This document shows positions 54,353 to 63,936 of a stretch of 64,000 nucleotides of DNA, piece after piece. The translations under genes were made by a program, and so were the position numbers. Below the pieces are notes generated by a model, which was not told the origin of the DNA, did not search any database, and saw only the letters and a program-made list of their open reading frames with translations. Numbering within the stretch: the first letter of the stretch is position 1; each line of letters starts with the position of its first letter. The stretch is from Lachnospiraceae bacterium. Lineage in GTDB: Bacteria; Bacillota; Clostridia; Lachnospirales; Lachnospiraceae. Where the stretch lies: contig SVFO01000021.1 of NCBI GenBank assembly GCA_015056795.1, forward strand, positions 1 through 64,000, given 5' to 3'.

Positions 54353-55354
54353 ATGTCATACATTGATAAGATCAAGGATCGCGCAAGATTGGATAAGAAG
54401 ACAATTGTTCTTCCCGAATCAAACGATAAGAGAACGCTGATTGCTGCGGCAAAGATCATGGAAGAAGGCATTGCAAACGTAATCATGGTTGGCAGTGAAG
54501 AGAAGATTATGGATGGCGCTGGCTGGCTGGAGGTTGACCTGTCTGGCGTAAAGGTCGTAGATCCGACAAAGTGTGATAAATTTGATTTTTACGTAAATCT
54601 GCTTTATGAAACTCGTAAGGCAAAGGGCATGACGCCAGAGAAGGCAAGAGAAATCCTGTTAAATGATTATTTGACCTTTGGTATTGTTATGGTAAAAGCG
54701 AATGATGCGGACGGCATGGTGGCAGGTGCGTGCCATTCCACGGCTGACACGCTTCGTCCCGCGCTTCAGATTCTGAAGACGGCCCCTGGCGTTAAGCTAG
54801 TGAGCGCATTCTTCGTTATGGATACGCAGTTTAAGGATCAGGGAGAGAATGGTACCTTTATTTTTGCAGACTGTGGCCTGAATCAGGATCCTTCTGCGGA
54901 AGATCTGGCTGCGATTGCAGACAGCTCTGCGAGAAGCTTCCGACTTCTTGTTGGACCGAGACCTGTCATTGCGATGCTGAGCCATTCGACCAAGGGAAGT
55001 GCCAAGCATGCGCTGGTTGACAAGGTGGTCGAGGCAACGAGGATTGCGCATGAGCAGTATCCTCAGCTCCTTTTGGATGGCGAGCTTCAGCTGGACGCTG
55101 CGCTTGTTCCTAGCGTTGCAAAGTCAAAGGCTCCCGGCTCTGCCATTGGCGGTAAGGCAAATGTTCTGATTTTCCCGAACTTGGATGCGGGCAACATTGG
55201 ATACAAACTGGTACAGAGACTTGGCGGCGCAGAGGCTTATGGTCCGATGCTACAGGGAATTGCAAAGCCTGTTAATGATCTGTCAAGAGGGTGTTCTTGG
55301 CAGGACATCGTAGGCGTGGTTGCCCTTACTGCAGTACAGGCACAGGTGCTGTAA
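54353..55354 (+). CDS. pta: Phosphate acetyltransferase
   Basis: A 333-residue Pta that exchanges acetyl-CoA and phosphate for acetyl phosphate in fermentative ATP production. It opens IVLPESNDKRTLIAAAKI and contains VAGACHSTADTLRPALQI and SHSTKGSAKH, the active-site region. It is the short catalytic form without regulatory N-terminal domains, normal for Firmicutes. AAAGGAG precedes the ATG. ackA follows 103 bases later. Confidence 0.97.
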   Translation: MSYIDKIKDRARLDKKTIVLPESNDKRTLIAAAKIMEEGIANVIMVGSEEKIMDGAGWLEVDLSGVKVVDPTKCDKFDFYVNLLYETRKAKGMTPEKAREILLNDYLTFGIVMVKANDADGMVAGACHSTADTLRPALQILKTAPGVKLVSAFFVMDTQFKDQGENGTFIFADCGLNQDPSAEDLAAIADSSARSFRLLVGPRPVIAMLSHSTKGSAKHALVDKVVEATRIAHEQYPQLLLDGELQLDAALVPSVAKSKAPGSAIGGKANVLIFPNLDAGNIGYKLVQRLGGAEAYGPMLQGIAKPVNDLSRGCSWQDIVGVVALTAVQAQVL

Positions 55355-55457
55355 GCCTGTTAAATCGCGATGCACAAGCTGCAGCTTTCCTTCTGTAAGG
55401 TGAGAACCTTTTCAACGTAAAAATGAATGTTATGTGTAAATAAAGGAGATTGTAACC

Positions 55458-56654
55458 ATGAATGTTTTAGTTATTAACTGTGGAAGTTCTTCATTAAAGT
55501 TTCAGCTCATCAACTCGGACTCTGAACAGTGTATTGCGAAGGGCTTGTGCGAGAGAATTGGCATTGACGGAAGCCAGATTAGCTATACGCCCGCAGGTGG
55601 AGAGAAGGAAGTAAAGGTAACGCCGATGCCGGATCACACGGAGGCCATTCGCCTTGTTTTGGAGGCATTGACGAATCCAAAGACGGGTGTTGTAAAGAGC
55701 CTGAAGGAGATTGATGCCGTTGGTCACAGAATTGTCCATGGCGGTGAGAAGTTTGCAGAGTCCACGATCATTAATGAGGACGTGCTGAAGGCGATTGAGG
55801 AGTGCAATGATCTTGCTCCCTTACATAATCCTGCAAACCTGATTGGTATTCACGCTTGTCAGAAGCTCATGCCGACGACGCCGATGGTAGCCGTATTTGA
55901 TACCTCCTTCCATCAGACGATGCCGGAGGAGGCTTATATGTATGGCCTTCCCTATGAATACTACAAGAAGTATAAGGTTCGCCGCTATGGCTTCCATGGA
56001 ACGAGCCATTCCTATGTTTCCAAGAGGGCAGCTGAGATCCTTGGCGTTCCTTATGAGAGCCTAAAGATTATTGTTTGTCACCTTGGCAATGGTGCCAGCA
56101 TCTCCGCAGTTAAGAATGGCAAGTGCGTTGATACCTCCATGGGTCTTACGCCTCTTGAGGGCCTGATCATGGGAACGAGAAGCGGTGACATCGATCCTGC
56201 CATTTTAGAGTTTATCGCGAAGAAGGAGCATATGGACCTCCCTACACTGATGAATGTCCTGAACAAGAAGTCCGGCGTGCTGGGCCTGTCCGATGGCCTT
56301 TCCTCTGATTTCCGTGATATCGAAGCTGGCTATGACAAGGGAGACGAGAATGCAATTCGTGCCATGAATACCTATTGCTATCATGTTGCAAAGTACGTTG
56401 GTTCCTATGCAGCTGCCATGAATGGTGTTGACGTGATTGCCTTCACGGCTGGCGTTGGCGAGAATGGTCCTTTGGTGAGAAGACTTGTCTGCGAGCATTT
56501 TGGATTCCTTGGCGTGAAGCTAGATCCCGAAGCAAACGGAAAGAGGGGCGTAGACCTTGTGATCAGCACCCCTGACAGCAAGGTGAAGGTCATGATGATC
56601 CCTACCAACGAAGAACTTGCAATCGCCAGAGAAACCGTAAGACTGGTAAAGTAA
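55458..56654 (+). CDS. ackA: Acetate kinase
   Basis: A 398-residue ASKHA kinase converting acetyl phosphate and ADP into acetate and ATP. Signatures LVINCGSSSLKF (N-terminus), VGHRIVHGGE, GFHGTSHSYV (about 177) and VCHLGNGAS are all present, as is TAGVGENGPLVR near the end. Full length. AAAGGAG precedes the ATG. It completes the Pta-AckA acetate branch. Confidence 0.97.
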   Translation: MNVLVINCGSSSLKFQLINSDSEQCIAKGLCERIGIDGSQISYTPAGGEKEVKVTPMPDHTEAIRLVLEALTNPKTGVVKSLKEIDAVGHRIVHGGEKFAESTIINEDVLKAIEECNDLAPLHNPANLIGIHACQKLMPTTPMVAVFDTSFHQTMPEEAYMYGLPYEYYKKYKVRRYGFHGTSHSYVSKRAAEILGVPYESLKIIVCHLGNGASISAVKNGKCVDTSMGLTPLEGLIMGTRSGDIDPAILEFIAKKEHMDLPTLMNVLNKKSGVLGLSDGLSSDFRDIEAGYDKGDENAIRAMNTYCYHVAKYVGSYAAAMNGVDVIAFTAGVGENGPLVRRLVCEHFGFLGVKLDPEANGKRGVDLVISTPDSKVKVMMIPTNEELAIARETVRLVK

Positions 56655-56662
56655 AAAAGTTG

Positions 56663-56691
56663 TTGACAAACTGAGAATAATTTTGTATACT
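56663..56691 (+). promoter_or_regulatory. Promoter for yceD-rpmF
   Basis: TTGACA (56663-56668), a 17-base spacer and TATACT (56686-56691), 26 bases before the yceD start. Confidence 0.85.
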
Positions 56692-56717
56692 TTACGAGTA
56701 TGCGAAAAGGAGTTCCT

Positions 56718-57245
56718 ATGTTATTGAATCTCTCTGAGGTATTTAAGGAACAAGGGAAGGTGGAGCAGTTCTGCGTCCCGGTTGAAATGGAATCAGCGAA
56801 AGTGGCTGGTACAGAGTATTCAATTGTGGAGAAAGAAGATGCTAAATGGATCTTGACCAATATCGAACCTGGAAGGGCGAAGATTGAAGGAAAGGTAAAG
56901 TTGGTATTCAATGCTCCCTGTGACAGGTGCTTATCCAACGTAAAGGTGGAGCTTATTTTAAGTCCAGAGCGTTACGTAGTACCGCCAGAAGCCTTGAATC
57001 CCGAGGATGAGGAGGTAGACGACCTAAGCTTTATGGAAGGCTACTATCTCAATACGGAGACTCTTTTATACAATGAAATCATGGAAAACTGGCCAGCAAA
57101 GATTCTCTGCAGGGAAGACTGCAAGGGCTTATGCCTCGTATGTGGCAGGAATCTCAACGAGGGGGAATGCGGATGCGATCGATTCGTTCCGGACCCGCGC
57201 TTGGCAGGAATACAAGATCTTTTCAAAGCGTGTAAGGAGGTGTAA
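56718..57245 (+). CDS. yceD: YceD/DUF177 family protein
   Basis: A 175-residue protein of the family encoded just before rpmF in most bacteria and linked with 23S rRNA processing or ribosome assembly. It has APCDRCL (about 73) and a second Cys cluster, CREDCKGLC...CG (about 136-155), that probably binds a metal. AAAAGGAG precedes ATG 56718; the in-frame ATG at 56700 lies before it. rpmF starts 3 bases after the stop. Confidence 0.9.
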   Translation: MLLNLSEVFKEQGKVEQFCVPVEMESAKVAGTEYSIVEKEDAKWILTNIEPGRAKIEGKVKLVFNAPCDRCLSNVKVELILSPERYVVPPEALNPEDEEVDDLSFMEGYYLNTETLLYNEIMENWPAKILCREDCKGLCLVCGRNLNEGECGCDRFVPDPRLAGIQDLFKACKEV

Positions 57246-57248
57246 ATC

Positions 57249-57431
57249 ATGTCGATCTGTCCCAAGAATAAGTCTTCTAGATCTAGAAGAGACAAGAGGA
57301 GAGCAAACTGGAAGATGACTGCTCCCACTCTCGTTAAGTGCAGCAAGTGTGGTTCCTTGATGGTTCCTCACAGAGTATGTAAGAACTGCGGTTCTTATAA
57401 CAAGAAGCAGGTTGTGGCCGTTGAGGACTAA
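57249..57431 (+). CDS. rpmF: 50S ribosomal protein L32
   Basis: A 60-residue ribosomal protein: basic start ending RRDKRRANWKM, then a zinc ribbon with CSKCG (about 34-38) and CKNCG (about 47-51). So this is the zinc-binding form. GGAGG precedes the ATG. Confidence 0.97.
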   Translation: MSICPKNKSSRSRRDKRRANWKMTAPTLVKCSKCGSLMVPHRVCKNCGSYNKKQVVAVED

Positions 57432-57452
57432 TCTGAACAAGTGAAGGATAAG

Positions 57453-57482
57453 GGCTTTCTCCGAGAGGGGAAAGCCTTTTCT
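57453..57482 (+). terminator. Terminator after rpmF
   Basis: GGCTTTC (57453-57459) pairs with GAAAGCC (57470-57476), then TTTT. Confidence 0.85.
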
Positions 57483-57483
57483 A

Positions 57484-57512
57484 TTGATTTTTTCTGGTTT
57501 TTTTGGTATAAT
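57484..57512 (+). promoter_or_regulatory. Promoter for plsX operon
   Basis: TTGATT (57484-57489), a 17-base T-rich spacer and TATAAT (57507-57512), 60 bases before plsX. Confidence 0.7.
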
Positions 57513-57572
57513 AAAATGCAATTTTGTGTGTTGTACACCTCATCAGTCAGCGAAAAAGAAAGGGATCATACT

Positions 57573-58583
57573 ATGGCAGAGATGGTTAACGTGGCAGTGG
57601 ATGCCATGGGCGGGGACAATGCCCCGGTAGAGATTGTAAAGGGCGCTGTAGAAGCGGTTAATGCAGATAAGCGTATTAAGGTTTATTTAGTTGGTAAACA
57701 GGATGCCGTGGGTGCGGAACTGTCCAAGTATCAATATGACCCTGCACAGGTTGAGGTTGTGCATGCGTCCGAGGTTATTGAGACGGCGGAGCCTCCGGTT
57801 GTGGCGATTCGAACAAAAAAGGATTCTTCTTTAGTAAAGTGCATGAAGCTTGTCAAGGAAGGCACCTGCGATGGCATGGTAACGGCTGGAAGCACGGGAG
57901 CAACGCTTGTTGGCGGACATCTTCTTGTCGGACGCATCAAGGGAGTGGAACGTTCTCCTTTGGCACCTCTGATCCCAACGGAAAAGGGCGTTTGCCTGTT
58001 GATTGATTGCGGCGCGAACGTGGATGCAAGATCCTCGCATCTCGTGCAGTTTGCAAAGATGGGCAGCGTGTATATGGAGAGTGTCGTGGGCGTTAAGAAT
58101 CCTACCGTCGGCATTTTGAACATTGGTGCGGAGGAGGAGAAGGGAAACGCCTTGGTGAAGGAAACCTTCCCTCTGTTAAAAGCATGTAAGGATATTAACT
58201 TCATCGGCAGCGTGGAGGCACGTGATGTGACGGCCGGCGCTGCGGACATCGTTGTGTGTGAGGCATTTGTGGGAAATGTTCTGCTTAAGTCCATCGAGGG
58301 CGTTGGCATTACCATGATGAAAATGATTAAAAAAGGCTTGATGAGCAGCTTCAAGAGTAAGATGGGAGCATTACTCATTAAGCCCGCGTTGAAGAAGACC
58401 CTGAAGGCGTTTGACGTGGAGGAGTACGGCGGAGCACCGATGCTTGGCTTAAATGGCCTTGTGGTAAAGACGCATGGTAGCAGTAAGGCGGTTGAAATCA
58501 AGAATTCCGTTCTTCAGTGCATTGCGTTTAAGGAGCAGAGAATCAACGAGAAGATCAAGGCTAGGATTTCAACGGGAGAATAA
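57573..58583 (+). CDS. plsX: Phosphate acyltransferase PlsX
   Basis: A 336-residue enzyme that turns acyl-ACP into acyl phosphate for phospholipid synthesis. VAVDAMGGDNAPVEIVKGA opens the protein and TAGSTGATLVGG (about 102) and DCGANVDA are conserved. ATG 57573 follows AAAGAAAGGG; the frame is open further back into the rpmF terminator region, which is not used. acpP, its substrate carrier, follows 9 bases later. Confidence 0.96.
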   Translation: MAEMVNVAVDAMGGDNAPVEIVKGAVEAVNADKRIKVYLVGKQDAVGAELSKYQYDPAQVEVVHASEVIETAEPPVVAIRTKKDSSLVKCMKLVKEGTCDGMVTAGSTGATLVGGHLLVGRIKGVERSPLAPLIPTEKGVCLLIDCGANVDARSSHLVQFAKMGSVYMESVVGVKNPTVGILNIGAEEEKGNALVKETFPLLKACKDINFIGSVEARDVTAGAADIVVCEAFVGNVLLKSIEGVGITMMKMIKKGLMSSFKSKMGALLIKPALKKTLKAFDVEEYGGAPMLGLNGLVVKTHGSSKAVEIKNSVLQCIAFKEQRINEKIKARISTGE

Positions 58584-58592
58584 GAGGTCATT

Positions 58593-58823
58593 ATGGAATA
58601 TGAAACATTGGTCCTTCTGATTGCGAAGGAGTTAAACATAAAGCCGGAAAGAATTCATAAGGACTCGAAGCTGTCTGACTTAGGGGCGGATTCGCTGGAC
58701 GTGTTTCAGATCATCATTGGCATAGAAGAAGAATTACAGACGAAGATCGCTCCCGAGCAGGCAGAAAAGCTTCGTACGGTGGGGGATGTCTGGAACCTGA
58801 CCTTAAAGGTCGCAAGACCTTAG
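58593..58823 (+). CDS. acpP: Acyl carrier protein
   Basis: A 76-residue carrier with the phosphopantetheine site Ser34 in LGADSLDVFQ. It is acidic with four predicted helices. It is less typical than main fatty-acid ACPs (the end VARP is unusual), so a second acpP may exist elsewhere. It lies between plsX and rnc, the standard order. Confidence 0.93.
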   Translation: MEYETLVLLIAKELNIKPERIHKDSKLSDLGADSLDVFQIIIGIEEELQTKIAPEQAEKLRTVGDVWNLTLKVARP

Positions 58824-58846
58824 CCGAAAGGCGGGGAGGAATTATC

Positions 58847-59557
58847 TTGAATGGTTATACGATGGAAAAATTAGAGGAGCGGATTTCTTATCATTTCCAG
58901 AACAGGGCGCTTTTGGAGCAGGCCCTGACGCACAGCTCCTTTACGAATGAACAGAAAAAGGTAAAAACACCAAACTATGAGCGCCTGGAGTTTTTGGGAG
59001 ATGCCGTTTTGGAGCTGGTTTCCAGCGAATATTTATTCCAAACGGTAAAGAATCTGCCTGAGGGTGAAATGACGAAAAGACGCGCATCCATGGTTTGTGA
59101 GCCTTCTCTGGCCTTTTGCGCCAAGGATTTGGAGCTTGGGAAATTTATGCGCCTTGGAAAGGGAGAGGAAAGCACTGGTGGCAGAACGAGAGAGAGCATT
59201 ATCGCGGATGGCATGGAGGCGTTGATTGGTGCCCTTTATCTGGACAGCGGGATGGAAGAAGCGAAGAGGTTTATCTATCGCTTCGTCTTAAATGACTTGG
59301 AGAATAAGCAGCTATTTTATGACAGTAAGAGTAACCTGCAGGAAGTGGTGCAGGCGAATTTTAAGGAAGAGATTTCCTATGAGATCGCAGGCGAGAGTGG
59401 TCCAGAGCATAATAAAGCCTTTCTTGCAAGGGTAAAGCTTGGCAAGGATGTCCTTGGGGAAGGCAGCGGAAAGACAAAAAAGGCGGCGGAGCAGAAGGCT
59501 GCTTATCAGGCGCTTTTGAAATTGAGGGATAAGGGATATGTATTTAAAAAGCATTGA
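58847..59557 (+). CDS. rnc: Ribonuclease III
   Basis: A 236-residue double-strand-specific RNase for rRNA and mRNA processing. The signature ERLEFLGDAVLEL (45-57) holds the catalytic acidic residues (Glu49, Asp52); later acidic residues are in DGMEALIGALYLD. The C-terminal dsRNA-binding domain (about 160-232) ends KKAAEQKAAYQALLKL. I take TTG 58847 as the start because GGAGGA lies six bases before it; the ATG at 58862 is 21 bases away. It overlaps smc by 20 bases. Confidence 0.95.
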   Translation: MNGYTMEKLEERISYHFQNRALLEQALTHSSFTNEQKKVKTPNYERLEFLGDAVLELVSSEYLFQTVKNLPEGEMTKRRASMVCEPSLAFCAKDLELGKFMRLGKGEESTGGRTRESIIADGMEALIGALYLDSGMEEAKRFIYRFVLNDLENKQLFYDSKSNLQEVVQANFKEEISYEIAGESGPEHNKAFLARVKLGKDVLGEGSGKTKKAAEQKAAYQALLKLRDKGYVFKKH

Positions 59558-62500
59558 GGTTCAGGGCTTTAAGTCCTTTGCAAATAAAATCACGTTTCAG
59601 TTTCACAACGGCATTACGGGTATTGTTGGACCGAACGGAAGTGGTAAGAGTAATGTTGCGGATGCCGTTCGTTGGGTGCTCGGTGAACAGCGTATCAAGC
59701 AGCTGCGTGGCGCGAGCATGCAGGACGTCATTTTTTCCGGTACGGAGCTGAGAAAGCCTTTAAGCTATGCCTATGTTGCCATTACGTTGGACAATTCAGA
59801 TCATCAGCTGGCCATTGATTATGACGAGGTGACGGTTGCGAGAAGACTGTATCGTTCTGGTGAAAGTGAGTATCTGCTAAACGGAACGATCTGTAGATTG
59901 AAGGACGTCAATGAGCTTTTTTACGATACTGGTATTGGTAAGGAAGGCTATTCCATCATTGGTCAGGGTCAGATTGATAAGATTCTGAGCGGTAAGCCTG
60001 AGGAACGAAGAGAGCTGTTCGATGAGGCGGCAGGTATTGTAAAGTTTAAGCGCAGAAAGGCTGCTGCCATCGTGAAGATGGAGAGCGAGAAGCAGAATCT
60101 CGTCCGTGTCAGCGACATTCTTGCAGAGCTGGAAAAGCAGATTGGACCGTTAGAGAAGCAGTCAGAGACGGCAAAAATCTATTTGAAGCATAAGGAAGCA
60201 TTGAAAACCTTGGACATCAATGTGTTCCTTTTGGAGCATAATCGTCTGAAAAAGCAGTTGGACGACGTGACGGAAAAGTGGAAGCTCGCTGGAAATGAGT
60301 ATGCAGAGAGCACCAAGGAATATCAGGGCATTAAGGAAGAATATGAAAAGGTTCAGGAGGAGATTGAACGCCTGAGCGCTGACATTGAGGCTGCTAGAAA
60401 GGTACTCGGTGAGGCAGGTCTTTATCGTCAAAGACTGGAAGGTGAAATCGGCGTCCTGAATGAGCAGATTCATTCCGCTCAGGCCAGCGATGCTCATTTA
60501 AAGAACCGAAAGGAAGCAATCGAGACTGAAATTCAGGAGCATGAGAAGGAAAAGCAGGACATCCTGAATGATAAGGTAGATACGGACATAAAGGTGGAGG
60601 AGCTGCTCGCAACCGCTGGAGCCGTTCGTAAGGAATTAGAGGCAATTCAGGGACGAATTGAGGAACTGAATGCAGCCATCGAGGATGGCAAGAATACGAT
60701 TATGAATGAGTTGAACCAGCGGGCTTCGATTAAGTCCCGTCTGGGTCGTTTTGATACCATGATGGAGCAGGTTGGCATTCGTAAGGCTGAGCTGCAGTCA
60801 AAGCTCCTTCGTGCAAAGTCTGACGAGCAGACGCGCGGTGAGACGCTGCGCAAGCTTGAAGAGACCTTCCAGAATTTGACGGCGGAAATCAAGACGATGA
60901 ATGAGCAGGTGACCTCCAAGGAGGGGGAACTTGCAAAAATTCGTCTGGGCCTCGGGGAAAAGGATGCGAAGCTGCGTGAGACGCAGAGTCTGTACCATCA
61001 GCACAAGTCAAAGCTGGAGGCGCTTTCCAACTTGACGGAGCGCTATGAGGGCTATGGCGGTTCCGTCAAGAAGGTGATGGAACAGAAGGAAAAGGAAAAA
61101 GGAATCATCGGCGTTGTTGCTGATATCATTAAGGTAGACCAGAAGTATGAGGTTGCCATTGAGACGGCGCTTGGCGGCAACATTCAAAATATCGTAACGG
61201 ATGACGAGGAAACGGCAAAGAAGATGATTCGCTTCCTCAAGGATGGCCGACTTGGAAGAGCGACCTTCCTGCCGCTAACCAGTATCAAGAATCCACAGGA
61301 GTTTAAGAATCCCGAGGCCTTGAACGAAAAGGGCGCGCTCGGTATGGCGGACGAGCTGGTTCACGTGGAGAAGGAATATCGCGACGTGGCAAAGGCCATG
61401 CTTGGCAGAATAGTCGTTGTTGACAATGTGGACAATGCGGTTAAGATCGCCAGGAAGTTCCAGTATGGCATTCGTATGGTAACGCTGGAGGGAGAGCTTT
61501 TAGTTCCTGGCGGTGCCATCAGCGGCGGTACCTTCAAGAATAATAGTAATCTTCTTAGCCGTCGCCGTGAATTGGATGAGCTTGAGAAGAAGGCAAAGGA
61601 GCTACTTGCCGAGGTAGAGCGCATTGGTAAGGACATTGAGGATACGAAGACGAGAAGAAATGGTCTTCGTTTGGAATTAGAGAATCTTCGCACGGAAATT
61701 CAGCGAAAATCCATCGAGCAAAATACCGCAAGACTGAGCATTGCACAGTCCAGGGAACGTATGGAGGAGGAAGAAGAGGGCGTGCAGGATCTTCGTCGCG
61801 AGGTGCAGGATCTGGAGAAGCAGGTTCTCGAGATGAACGAGGGCAAGGAAGCCGTTGCCGAAGAGCTCTTAAAGAGCGAGGAGCTGGAAAAGGAGACGCA
61901 GGCAAAGATTCTGACCTTCCAGAAGGAATTAGAGGAAAAGCGTGGCTTGGAGACCGAGGCCGTAAATCAATGCTCCGAGTGGGATCTCAAGGTCGAGAAA
62001 ATGAAGCAGGCACAGGGCTTCAAGCAGGCTAATGTGGATCGTATTGATGGAGAAATCGCACGCGCTGGCAAGGAATTGCAGGAGATTCTCGATGCCATGA
62101 CGCAGAATGCAACTCTCGTCGAGGAGAAGAATCAGAGCATTGAAGAGATTCGAAAAACGATTGCTGCTTCGTATGATGCAGAGACGAATTCTGAGAAGAC
62201 GATGAAGGAAGCGACCGAGCAGAGGGAGGCATTGTCTGCGAAGCAAAAGAGCTTCTTCCAGAGACGCGAGGAGTTAGCAGAAAAGAATGCCGCTCTGGAC
62301 AAGGAAGTGTTCCGTCTAAACTCGTCCAAGGAGCGCTTGGAGGAGACCATCGAGAATCAGATCAATTACATGTGGGATGAGTATGAGATCACCCTGACGG
62401 ATGCCGCAAGTCTACGTAATGAGGAAATGACGGATCTGCCCGCCATGAAGAGGGAGATTGAAGCCTTAAAGGACAAGATTCGAAAGCTGGGGAACGTTAA

Positions 62501-63098
62501 TGTCAACGCCATCGAGGATTACAAGAATCTGATGGAGCGTTATACCTTTATGAAGACGCAGCATGATGATCTTGTGGAATCCGAGAAGGCATTGGAGGCG
62601 TTGATTGCTGAGCTGGACAGCGCCATGAGAAAGCAGTTCATGGAGAAGTTCGCTGAGATCAACCGTGAGTACGATAAGGTATTTAAGGAGTTGTTTGGCG
62701 GCGGTAAGGGAACTCTGGAGCTTCAGGAGGATGAGGATATTCTTGAAGCAGGCATTCGCATTATCGCACAGCCGCCTGGAAAGAAGCTACAGAATATGAT
62801 GCAGCTCTCTGGTGGAGAGAAGGCATTGTCGGCCATCGCACTGCTCTTTGCCATTCAGAATCTGAAGCCGTCACCGTTCTGTCTTTTGGACGAGATTGAG
62901 GCGGCGCTGGATGATTCGAATGTAGTTAGATTCGCGAAGTACTTACATAAGCTGACGAAGAATACGCAGTTTATTGTCATTACGCACAGACGCGGAACGA
63001 TGGAGCAGGTGGATCGCCTCTATGGTATTACCATGCAGGAGAAGGGAGTGTCGGCGCTCGTTTCGGTAAGCTTGATTGACAAAGATCTTACGGATTAG
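59538..63098 (+). CDS. smc: Chromosome partition protein SMC
   Basis: An 1186-residue condensin ATPase. Walker [10 protein letters not shown] (about 32-40), long coiled coil, hinge at about 500-660 ([19 protein letters not shown]), second coiled coil, then signature [16 protein letters not shown] (about 1092-1107) and Walker [14 protein letters not shown]. It compacts and separates chromosomes with ScpA and ScpB. Full length without gaps. Its start lies inside the end of rnc. Confidence 0.98.
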   Translation: MYLKSIEVQGFKSFANKITFQFHNGITGIVGPNGSGKSNVADAVRWVLGEQRIKQLRGASMQDVIFSGTELRKPLSYAYVAITLDNSDHQLAIDYDEVTVARRLYRSGESEYLLNGTICRLKDVNELFYDTGIGKEGYSIIGQGQIDKILSGKPEERRELFDEAAGIVKFKRRKAAAIVKMESEKQNLVRVSDILAELEKQIGPLEKQSETAKIYLKHKEALKTLDINVFLLEHNRLKKQLDDVTEKWKLAGNEYAESTKEYQGIKEEYEKVQEEIERLSADIEAARKVLGEAGLYRQRLEGEIGVLNEQIHSAQASDAHLKNRKEAIETEIQEHEKEKQDILNDKVDTDIKVEELLATAGAVRKELEAIQGRIEELNAAIEDGKNTIMNELNQRASIKSRLGRFDTMMEQVGIRKAELQSKLLRAKSDEQTRGETLRKLEETFQNLTAEIKTMNEQVTSKEGELAKIRLGLGEKDAKLRETQSLYHQHKSKLEALSNLTERYEGYGGSVKKVMEQKEKEKGIIGVVADIIKVDQKYEVAIETALGGNIQNIVTDDEETAKKMIRFLKDGRLGRATFLPLTSIKNPQEFKNPEALNEKGALGMADELVHVEKEYRDVAKAMLGRIVVVDNVDNAVKIARKFQYGIRMVTLEGELLVPGGAISGGTFKNNSNLLSRRRELDELEKKAKELLAEVERIGKDIEDTKTRRNGLRLELENLRTEIQRKSIEQNTARLSIAQSRERMEEEEEGVQDLRREVQDLEKQVLEMNEGKEAVAEELLKSEELEKETQAKILTFQKELEEKRGLETEAVNQCSEWDLKVEKMKQAQGFKQANVDRIDGEIARAGKELQEILDAMTQNATLVEEKNQSIEEIRKTIAASYDAETNSEKTMKEATEQREALSAKQKSFFQRREELAEKNAALDKEVFRLNSSKERLEETIENQINYMWDEYEITLTDAASLRNEEMTDLPAMKREIEALKDKIRKLGNVNVNAIEDYKNLMERYTFMKTQHDDLVESEKALEALIAELDSAMRKQFMEKFAEINREYDKVFKELFGGGKGTLELQEDEDILEAGIRIIAQPPGKKLQNMMQLSGGEKALSAIALLFAIQNLKPSPFCLLDEIEAALDDSNVVRFAKYLHKLTKNTQFIVITHRRGTMEQVDRLYGITMQEKGVSALVSVSLIDKDLTD

Positions 63099-63136
63099 CT
63101 GGGTGAAAGCCGCAGGTATCATTTGGTGAGGTTCGT

Positions 63137-63268
63137 GTCGGCTGGACATAAGTCCTTTGGGAACGGCACGGAAGTCTCGAGTCGGCCGGACATAAGTCCT
63201 TTGGGAACGGCACGAGAGTCGCAAGTCGGCCGGTCATAAGTCCTTTGGAAACGGCACGGACAGCACTA
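63137..63268 (+). repeat. 44-bp repeat, three direct copies after smc
   Basis: Three copies start at 63137, 63181 and 63225, exactly 44 bases apart, each GTCGGCYGG followed by CATAAGTCCTTTGGGAACGG (third copy one base different). Each holds the small palindrome GGAC-ATAA-GTCC in the first two. Two further copies lie in reverse at 63349 and 63419. Confidence 0.9.
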
Positions 63269-63290
63269 AGTTCACCTACGGCTCTCATTC

Positions 63291-63330
63291 GAAGCCCCTT
63301 GTTCGATTATAAATCTCACACGGGGCTTTT
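63291..63330 (+). terminator. Terminator after smc
   Basis: AAGCCCC (63292-63298) pairs with GGGGCTT (63322-63328), followed by TT. It lies between the direct and the reversed 44-bp repeats. Confidence 0.6.
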
Positions 63331-63348
63331 CGATCCTTGGTTCGCTAA

Positions 63349-63463
63349 GTGCTGCCGGCTAATTGTTCCCAAAGGACTTATGCCCGGCCGACATGAGGAT
63401 TCCATAATAGTTCACTAAGTGCTGCTGGCTAATTGTTCCCAAAGGACTTATGCCCGGCCAGCA
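63349..63463 (-). repeat. 44-bp repeat, two reversed copies
   Basis: GTGCTGCCGGCTAATTGTTC (63349) and GTGCTGCTGGCTAATTGTTC (63419), each followed by CCAAAGGACTTATGCCCGGC, the reverse complement of the repeat core at 63137-63268. Start-to-start distance is 70 bases. Confidence 0.85.
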
Positions 63464-63506
63464 CGATATTAACAAATGTTTGCCTGAGAAGGGAAAGCAG
63501 CTAGTA

Positions 63507-63858
63507 GGCAAGCAGAAGTGGAACAAACTGCTTGCCTAGAGAAAGGGAAATAGCCGGCAGGCAAGCAAAAGACGAAAAAACTGCTTGCCTAGAGAAAGGA
63601 AAGTAGCCGGCAGGCAAGCAAAAGATGAACAAACTGCTTGCCTAGAGAAAGGGAAGTAACCGGCAGGCAAGCAAAAGTGGAACAAACTGCCTGCCTGGTG
63701 AAAGGGAAGTAGCCGGCAGGCAAGCAAAAGACGAACAAACTACTTGCCTAGAGAAAGGGAAGTAGCGGCAGGCAAGCAAAAGACGAACAAACTGCCTGCC
63801 TAGAGAAAGGGAAGTAGCCGGCAGGCAAGCAAAAGTGGAACAAACTGCTTGTTTGGTA
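63507..63858 (+). repeat. 53-bp tandem repeat, seven copies
   Basis: GGCAAGCA starts units at 63507, 63560, 63613, 63666, 63719, 63771 and 63824, a 53-base period with one unit of 52. Each unit holds a hairpin GGCAAGCA...TGCTTGCC. Two units have TGCCTGCC instead, which can still pair with a shifted GGCAGGCA. The last unit is degraded. No unique spacers, so it is not a CRISPR array. Confidence 0.92.
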
Positions 63859-63936
63859 AAAACGAGAGGGTAGTGTAAATAAGGGAATGGTAATTGGTTA
63901 AGCTCTTAATAGTGCAGGAGTAAAGAGGGAATTTGT

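Noticed and set aside
57535-57552. ACACCTCATCAGTCAGC before plsX as another two-hairpin repeat
   Set aside because: Only the first ~16 bases match; neither hairpin is present. It may be a remnant or chance.
63507-63858. Tandem array that might be read as a CRISPR
   Set aside because: Units are contiguous and near-identical over the full 53 bases; there are no unique spacers and no cas genes in the window.
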